The notes under the pieces are model-generated. The model ran no database searches, was not told where the DNA came from, and worked only from the letters and a program-made list of their open reading frames with translations. A program made the translations under genes and the position numbers. DNA of 64,000 nt from Glycomyces albidus (GTDB taxonomy: Bacteria > Actinomycetota > Actinomycetes > Mycobacteriales > Micromonosporaceae): NCBI RefSeq assembly GCF_009451885.1, contig NZ_WIAO01000022.1:30419-94418 (forward strand), given 5' to 3'. The stretch's first letter is position 1. Each line of letters begins with the position of its first letter. Shown here piece by piece: positions 59,796 through 64,000 of the stretch.

Positions 59796-59809
59796 ACCGC
59801 CGATCCTAC

Positions 59810-59827
59810 TAGTTGACACGTCAACTA
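59810..59827. promoter_or_regulatory. Perfect palindrome, MarR autoregulatory operator
   Basis: TAGTTGACACGTCAACTA, 18-bp perfect palindrome immediately upstream of the marR-type start. Confidence 0.8.
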
Positions 59828-59910
59828 TCCACGGTCAGCGCCGGGACCCGCAGCGGGCCGGCCTGCTCCGCTCGTTCGGGGTGTCCGGCGCCGGGTGCCC
59901 CGGCGCCGGC

Positions 59911-60342
59911 CTAGGCGTCGCCGGCGAAGGCGGCGGCCATGCGCTTCCACGGGCCCGCCTCCTCGTGGCGCCCTTGGCGTTCCAGGGTGCGGCCGAGAAG
60001 GACGTGGGCGTAGTGCTCGACCGGGTCGCGGTCGATGAGCGCGCGCAGTTCCGCTTCGGCGCGGCGGAGCTGCGCGGAGTGGTAGTAGGCGCGGGCCAGC
60101 AGGAGCCGGGGCGCCGTCTGCTCGGGGGCCTCCTCGACGAGTGCGGCGAGGAGCTGCGCGGCGCCGATGTAGTCCCGGGCCTCGAAGCGGGCGTCCGCGC
60201 GCTCCCAGCGTTCGAAGGGGCCCTCTTCGCGCGGCGCGGCGACGGGTCCGTTCGCGGTGGCGCCGTCGAAGAGGTGCGTCGCCCGCACGAACCGGTCGGG
60301 CGCTGCCTCGCCGTTCGGCAGGAAGTCGTTGAAGTCGTTCAT
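59911..60342 (-). CDS. Tetratricopeptide-repeat protein
   Basis: The 143-residue product has a disordered start, then two to three TPR units (ARFEARDYIGAAQLLAALVE, PRLLLARAYYHSAQLRRAEAEL, EHYAHVLLGRTLERQGRHEEA). ATG 60342 follows AGGAGAGG. It belongs to a family common in actinobacteria beside pirin genes. Soluble; partner unknown. Confidence 0.85.
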   Translation of the reverse strand: MNDFNDFLPNGEAAPDRFVRATHLFDGATANGPVAAPREEGPFERWERADARFEARDYIGAAQLLAALVEEAPEQTAPRLLLARAYYHSAQLRRAEAELRALIDRDPVEHYAHVLLGRTLERQGRHEEAGPWKRMAAAFAGDA

Positions 60343-60434
60343 GCGCTCCTCTCCTCTGGTCGCGCGGTCTGGACGGTCGAAGCGCCTCGGGCCCCTCCGG
60401 ACCGGCTCAGCGGTCCGCGTCGGACCCCGATACA

Positions 60435-60452
60435 TATATGACGCATCAACTA
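60435..60452. promoter_or_regulatory. Putative MarR-like site upstream of TPR gene
   Basis: TATATGACGCATCAACTA matches the palindrome at 59810-59827 at 14 of 18 positions. Confidence 0.5.
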
Positions 60453-60520
60453 ACACCTCGCAACGCGGCAGCCGCGTCGGCTATTCCCGCTGCGAGCCCC
60501 GTCAAGGCTGCTCGTTCGGT

Positions 60521-61522
60521 TCATTCGGCGGCCCGGCTCCGGCGGACCGGGTTGGCGCGGGGCGTGATGACCGCGTTCGGCAGCGCCGGCGCGGGGAGCC
60601 GGCGGCCGGGGTAGCCCTCGACCGCGCCGAACCGGTCGGAGGCGGCCTCCCACTCCTCGCGGGCCCTGACGATCTCGTCGTGGCTGCGGGCGATGAAGTT
60701 CCACCACATGACGATCGCCTCCTCGAACGGCGGCCCGCCCAGCAGCAGCGCCCTCGCGGGGGCCCCGGTCTCGTTCGCCAGTGTCAGTTCGTCTGCGCCG
60801 CAAGGCAGGTAGCCCATTTCGGCGGCCTCGACACGGGTGCCGGCCAGGCTGATCGCGCCGGCGTCGACGAGCAGGCCGTGTTCGAACGCGGGATCCGCGC
60901 CCAGGGCGATCCGGGCGTGCGGCTCGAGGTCGATCTGGGCGCCCAGCAGGGGCGTGAACGTCTGCACCGGCGAGGCGGCCCCCGCGAGCGAACCGAGGAA
61001 GACCCGCAGCTCGGCGCCGTCGATCCGGACCGGCTCGGGCTTGTAGTGCTCGAAGGCGCGCCCGGTGCCGCGGTGCGCCTCGGGGAGCGCGATCCAGAGC
61101 TGGACGCCGTGGAGGACCTCGGTCTCCGGCGTGGAGACCTCCGAGTGGGCGATCCCGTGCCCGCCCGTCATGAGGTTGAGCTCGCCGGGCCGGACCAGGC
61201 CGACCGTCCCGAGGCTGTCACGGTGCTCGATCACGCCGCTGAACAGCCAGCTCGCGGTCTGGAGCCCGGTGTGCGGGTGCGGCGGCACGTCCATCCCGCC
61301 GCCGGACGGCACGTCGACCGGCCCGTAGTGGTCGGCGAAGCACCAGGCGCCGATGAGCGTCCGTGCCCGCTGCGGCAGCGTCCGCCGCACGTGCAGCGCC
61401 CGCACCCCGCCCAGCGGCACCTCCCGCGCCGTCAGCACTTCGACTTCGAGCGCCCCGCTCGGACGGCCGTCCGAGGACGCGCCGCACCGCAGCTCCTCGG
61501 GCTCGACTTCAACGTTGCTCAC
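60521..61522 (-). CDS. Pirin family protein
   Basis: The 333-residue bicupin has the N-terminal metal site PPHPHTGLQTASW plus HGIAHSE with the expected His/Glu ligands. The C-terminal segment is GGPPFEEAIVMWWNFIARSHDEI. Pirins include quercetinases and redox-responsive regulators. GTG 61522 follows GAGGGG. It is the first gene of a minus-strand run pirin, TPR, marR. Confidence 0.94.
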   Translation of the reverse strand: MSNVEVEPEELRCGASSDGRPSGALEVEVLTAREVPLGGVRALHVRRTLPQRARTLIGAWCFADHYGPVDVPSGGGMDVPPHPHTGLQTASWLFSGVIEHRDSLGTVGLVRPGELNLMTGGHGIAHSEVSTPETEVLHGVQLWIALPEAHRGTGRAFEHYKPEPVRIDGAELRVFLGSLAGAASPVQTFTPLLGAQIDLEPHARIALGADPAFEHGLLVDAGAISLAGTRVEAAEMGYLPCGADELTLANETGAPARALLLGGPPFEEAIVMWWNFIARSHDEIVRAREEWEAASDRFGAVEGYPGRRLPAPALPNAVITPRANPVRRSRAAE

Positions 61523-61539
61523 CGCGACCGCCCCTCACT

Positions 61540-61557
61540 TATATGTCACATCATTTA
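61540..61557. promoter_or_regulatory. Putative MarR-like site upstream of pirin gene
   Basis: TATATGTCACATCATTTA matches the site before the TPR gene at 12 of the first 14 positions and the marR palindrome more weakly. Confidence 0.4.
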
Positions 61558-61654
61558 TCATGCCACGCCACAACCCCGGTGCTCCGACAGGAACCGGTCG
61601 CGGACCCACAAGGAGGAAACGGTCCCCGAACCGATCGGCCCCAAAAACAACAAT

Positions 61655-61687
61655 CCCCGCCTGCCAGTGTTCGCACTGGAGACGGGG
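61655..61687 (-). terminator. tRNA-Phe terminator, copy 1
   Basis: Two-part hairpin (CCCCG/CGGGG outer, CCAGTG/CACTGG inner). On the minus strand it is followed by a T-rich run ending TTTTTGG, so it is still a plausible intrinsic terminator. Confidence 0.8.
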
Positions 61688-61705
61688 AGAAATGCCTGGT
61701 GGTGA

Positions 61706-61753
61706 TGGTGGCCAGGGCCGGGGTCGAACCGGCGACCTTCCGCTTTTCAGGCG
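61706..61753 (-). pseudogene. tRNA-Phe 3' remnant, copy 1 (att-like site)
   Basis: The minus strand reads CGCCTGAAAAGCG (anticodon loop with GAA), GGAAGGTCGCCGGTTCGACC (variable region and T-arm), then CCTGGCC-A-CCA. This is the 3' two-thirds of an actinobacterial tRNA-Phe. The matching 5' acceptor strand GGCCAGG is absent, so the tRNA cannot fold. Such 3' tRNA copies are the classic footprint of integrases. Confidence 0.85.
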
Positions 61754-61874
61754 AACGCGTGCTTCGACCTCGCCGGCCCAGTGTGCGAGTTCATGCGGCA
61801 CCTGGTCGCTGACCGAGGCACGCGGATCGTAAGCTGCTCACGCCCCGCCCCTAGTCCTCACACCAGGAGGGTCA

Positions 61875-62582
61875 GTGGAGCACCTCCGTCTCGCAGACGA
61901 AGTCCTTGAACTGCTCGACGACTCCCCGATCACACGGGAGTCCGTGCTCGCGGATGCCAAACTCCTCATCGACGCCGGTGAGGTTTCACTCGCGTTCGAC
62001 ACCTTGTGCTTGTGGCTGTTCGAAGACGATCTCGTCATCTCGCGGCCCTACTACGACCGGCTCGTCAGAACCGCACACCAGCTTGCGGTCCCGAGCGCAA
62101 TCAATCGACTTGAGGAGCTCGTATCAGCGGTACCGCAAGGAAGCCGGCCCGGACAGCCGCGCACGCACCAGTACAGCGTCCGGAAGATCGCTCTCTGGGG
62201 CATCTTTGTGCAGCTCACCGGCGAATACAGCTTCCGTGCTGACACGGAGGCCGGGGTCAGACTCACCGCAGCGACGACGCTGCATCTCGCTCGTGCGATG
62301 CAGGTCCGGCTCACGGAGGACGAGGTGCACATGCTGGCTCACGGCATGCGAAGGGGCCTCGAGCTCGCCGGCCTCGCCGATCCCCCGGCGCAGATTCGGG
62401 TCCTGGACGTCCGGATCGTCGAGGCCGATTTCCAGATCGACGGACTCGCAGCGGCTGGCTACGAATGGATCGCCAGAGAGTTCCGTCGCAAACTGCCGCC
62501 GGTCAAGGTCGACTTCGACACGGCGGCGAACCGGTACCTGATCGAGTTGCCTGGCGGTGCATCTTGCAGCAGCGATGACTGA
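61875..62582 (+). CDS. Orphan immunity-like protein (MafI-like N-terminus)
   Basis: GTG 61875 has a good AGGAGG site. The first ~85 residues (ADEVLELLDDSPITRESV, LIDAGEVSLAFDTLCLWLFE, ISRPYYDRLVRTAHQL) resemble MafI-type immunity proteins of polymorphic toxin systems. The remaining 150 residues (QYSVRKIALWGIFVQLTGEY, ATTLHLARAMQVRLTEDEVH) are not recognised. Its codon use is less biased than the core genes. No toxin gene is next to it. It lies between the two tRNA-Phe remnants. Confidence 0.65.
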   Translation: MEHLRLADEVLELLDDSPITRESVLADAKLLIDAGEVSLAFDTLCLWLFEDDLVISRPYYDRLVRTAHQLAVPSAINRLEELVSAVPQGSRPGQPRTHQYSVRKIALWGIFVQLTGEYSFRADTEAGVRLTAATTLHLARAMQVRLTEDEVHMLAHGMRRGLELAGLADPPAQIRVLDVRIVEADFQIDGLAAAGYEWIAREFRRKLPPVKVDFDTAANRYLIELPGGASCSSDD

Positions 62583-62813
62583 CGAACCGGTCGTACCCGA
62601 CCTGGCGATGTCGGTGTGGGCGGCTGATGTCCGGCTACTGATCTTGAAGTTTCGGGGTCTGGTGGCGTGCCCGTTTCGACGTGTGCCCGTTGATTCATGC
62701 ATGAGGTACGGGGATGGCGGTGGTTTAAACGCCGCCGCGCGGGCGAAGCGCGAGCGGTCCGGATGGAGGCCGCCGCCATGCTCGCGGCGGACCCGGAGCC
62801 GGAAACGAAGCAT

Positions 62814-62847
62814 CCCCGCCTTCCAGTGTTCATACTGGTAGACGGGG
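62814..62847 (-). terminator. tRNA-Phe terminator, copy 2
   Basis: Same two-part hairpin as copy 1 with several substitutions; the T-run is degraded. Confidence 0.7.
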
Positions 62848-62864
62848 AGAATGCCTGGCGGTGA

Positions 62865-62919
62865 TGGTGGCCAGGGCCGGGGTCGAACCGGCGACCTTCC
62901 GCTTTCGGACGGACGCTCG
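62865..62919 (-). pseudogene. tRNA-Phe 3' remnant, copy 2 (att-like site)
   Basis: Identical to copy 1 from CCA through the T-arm to GCGGAAGG. It then has a damaged anticodon loop but keeps GCGAGCGTCC, the native D-stem/anticodon-stem sequence. The 5' acceptor is missing. It is in direct orientation with copy 1, about 1.16 kb away. Confidence 0.8.
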
Positions 62920-62967
62920 CCCCTGCGGGACAAGTTCGAATGCGGGCCTTGGACCGCGCCGGCTCGA

Positions 62968-63102
62968 TCAGCCTTTGACGGCTCCGGCCATGATGCCCGC
63001 GACCAGTTGTCTTCCCGCGAAGATGAAGAGGATGAACAGGGGGGCGGTCGAGAGCAGGGCGCCGGTGAGGATAAGCGGGTAGTCGGTGTAGTACTGCTGC
63101 TG
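62968..63102 (-). pseudogene. C-terminal fragment of carbohydrate ABC transporter permease (MalG type)
   Basis: The minus strand encodes QQQYYTDYPLILTG, ALLSTAPLFILFIFAGRQ and LVAGIMAGAVKG then stop, the characteristic end of binding-protein-dependent sugar permeases. Everything upstream is missing: at about 63100 the sequence switches to an unrelated ROK fragment on the other strand. Confidence 0.85.
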
Positions 63103-63396
63103 GTCGACCTCGCCAGGAACGGCGACCACGCCGCGGCCGCCGCATTCCGCGACGCGGGGCGCGCGTTGGGGGCGTTGATCGCGACCGTCGCCAACGCCAT
63201 GGACCCCGAGAAGATCGTGATCACCGGCGACGGCATCGCCGTCGCCGAACTCGCGCAGGCCGAGAACGACGCCGCGATCGAAGCGAACCGGCACCCCACG
63301 AGTGCCCCGGTCGCGATAGACATCCAGCCGTTCGAGTTCGGCGAATGGGCTCGCGCCGGCGCCGTCCTCGCAATCAGGGCCTGCCTAGAATTCTGA
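63099..63396 (+). pseudogene. C-terminal fragment of ROK family protein
   Basis: From about 63099 the plus strand encodes VDLARNGDHAAAAAFRDAGR, ALGALIATVANAMDPEKIVI and TGDGIAVAEL, continuing to a stop at 63396. This is the C-terminal part of a ROK repressor/sugar kinase; the N-terminal DNA-binding and ATP-binding parts are gone. ROK regulators often sit beside sugar ABC transporters, so both fragments may derive from one rearranged sugar locus. Confidence 0.8.
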
Positions 63397-63426
63397 GCGA
63401 GCGAGTCGATTCAAGAACCCACTTAG

Positions 63427-63807
63427 TCACTCATAGTCGCAAAGTAGGACATCCGGAGCGGCTTCCAAACCGTCGTGTGTCTGCCCATGGCTCGCGTCGA
63501 TGCAGACGCGGGGCCAATCCAGCTCACCGGCGGCATGCAGGCGGGCCAGCACCAGGTGATGCAGCCGATCGAAGACACCGGCCCGGCACCACCGCTCCAG
63601 CCGCCGCCAGCAGGTCATCCCCGAACCGAACCCGAACTCCCGCGGCAGGTGCTCCCACCCGACCCCGGTGTGCAGCACAAACAGGACTCCATGCCGGCAC
63701 AACCGGTCTGGAATCGGCTTCCGCCCAGGACGCCTCGAAGGCCAGACCGGCAACAGCGGCTCGATCAACGCCCACAGCTCATCGTCGACAATCCAAGGTC
63801 TGCTCAC
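63427..63807 (-). pseudogene. IS5-family transposase, N-terminal fragment
   Basis: The product reads VSRPWIVDDELWALIEPLLP, RRPGRKPIPDRLCRHGVLFV, LHTGVGWEHLPREFGFG, WRRLERWCRAGVFDRLHHLV and CIDASHG, the DUF4096-type start of IS5-group transposases including the first catalytic Asp. It then diverges (QTHDGLEAAPDVLL) and stops, so the catalytic remainder is lost. The GTG at 63807 matches the family start. Confidence 0.85.
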
Positions 63808-63920
63808 CCTCCCAGGAAACAAGCAAGAGCCCAACCCGAGTCACCAGTATCCATGCACCGCAATGTGTTAGGGTGAGGTGTAGCAAGGATCTTGGACGCG
63901 GATCTCATAACGGTTGGGTT

Positions 63921-64000
63921 TCAGGCGGCGCGAGCGTAATACTCGGCCAGGGTCTCGGCGGGGGTCTTGTAGCCGAGGGTCGAATGTAGGCGTTGACGGT
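63921..64000 (-). CDS. Transposase C-terminus (IS3/integrase-core type), cut by window edge
   Basis: The minus strand reads RQRLHSTLGYKTPAETLAEY then YARAA and stop at 63921. This is the typical end of rve-type (IS3 OrfB) transposases. The rest lies beyond the window, so whether it is intact is unknown. Confidence 0.8.
   Translation of the reverse strand, partial: RQRLHSTLGYKTPAETLAEYYARAA

Larger units (their letters stand above)
61558..61874. other. Island boundary region
   Basis: It holds the first tRNA-Phe 3' remnant with its terminator, then about 115 bases of unassigned sequence before the immunity-like gene. No other gene seen. Confidence 0.6.
62583..62967. other. Gene-free island sequence (385 bp)
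   Basis: No supportable gene. GTTTAAAC occurs at about 62723. The second tRNA-Phe remnant with its terminator lies at 62814-62919. Confidence 0.5.

Noticed and set aside
61706..62919. Functional tRNA-Phe genes
   Set aside because: Both copies lack the 5' acceptor strand GGCCAGG, and the second has a damaged anticodon loop.

Overview
This is a high-GC actinobacterial chromosome segment. The evidence is the G/C-ending codon use, frequent GTG/TTG starts, a WhiB protein, CarD, a sortase-type LPxTG surface protein, three LytR-CpsA-Psr proteins and a eukaryotic-type Ser/Thr kinase. Gene order matches mycobacterial landmarks: an lpqE-like gene divergent from carD-ispF, and two ArsA-like ATPases followed by whiB4-like and ponA2-like genes. 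The genus cannot be fixed from sequence alone; Glycomycetaceae or a related family is my guess.

Layout. 1-14.8 kb: membrane protein (cut by the window edge), glyA, LPxTG protein, P1 peptidase, GH114-type lipoprotein, diguanylate cyclase, zinc-ribbon protein, three tandem LCP genes, and a siderophore-interacting reductase under an IdeR/DmdR-type box. 15-20 kb: first copy of an unexplained structured repeat, an ABC exporter preceded by a coupled 37-codon ORF, an orphan sensor kinase and tRNA-Tyr. 20-32.6 kb: YajQ, RecD2, exonuclease, the lpqE/carD/ispF block, FAH-fold enzyme, RidA with DUF4177, the ArsA pair, the second (inverted) repeat copy and whiB. 32.9-41 kb: class A PBP, lone ABC ATPase, EEP-family phosphatase, tRNA-Ser, deoD, acyltransferase/SGNH protein. 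41-49.6 kb: degenerate tandem repeats, acyl-CoA carboxylase plus acyl-CoA dehydrogenase behind a palindromic operator, Rieske protein, nhaA, and a divergent fur/catalase pair. 49.6-61.5 kb: TnpB remnant, two transporters, aldehyde dehydrogenase, a MarR-controlled haloalkane dehalogenase-like gene, sulfotransferase, receptor-like Ser/Thr kinase, a second MarR, TPR protein and pirin.

61.6-64 kb is an accessory island. It holds two direct copies of the 3' part of a tRNA-Phe gene with its terminator, an orphan immunity-like gene, fragments of a sugar ABC permease and a ROK protein, and two broken transposase genes. This looks like the scarred left end of an element inserted at tRNA-Phe; the intact tRNA would lie beyond the right edge.

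The best candidates for something undescribed are the ~265-bp structured repeat in two inverted copies (15031-15294 and 31840-32106), which carries consensus DnaA boxes and no convincing coding function, and the 37-codon membrane ORF coupled to the ABC exporter. The truncated TnpB and the MarR/TPR/pirin operator set are also worth following.
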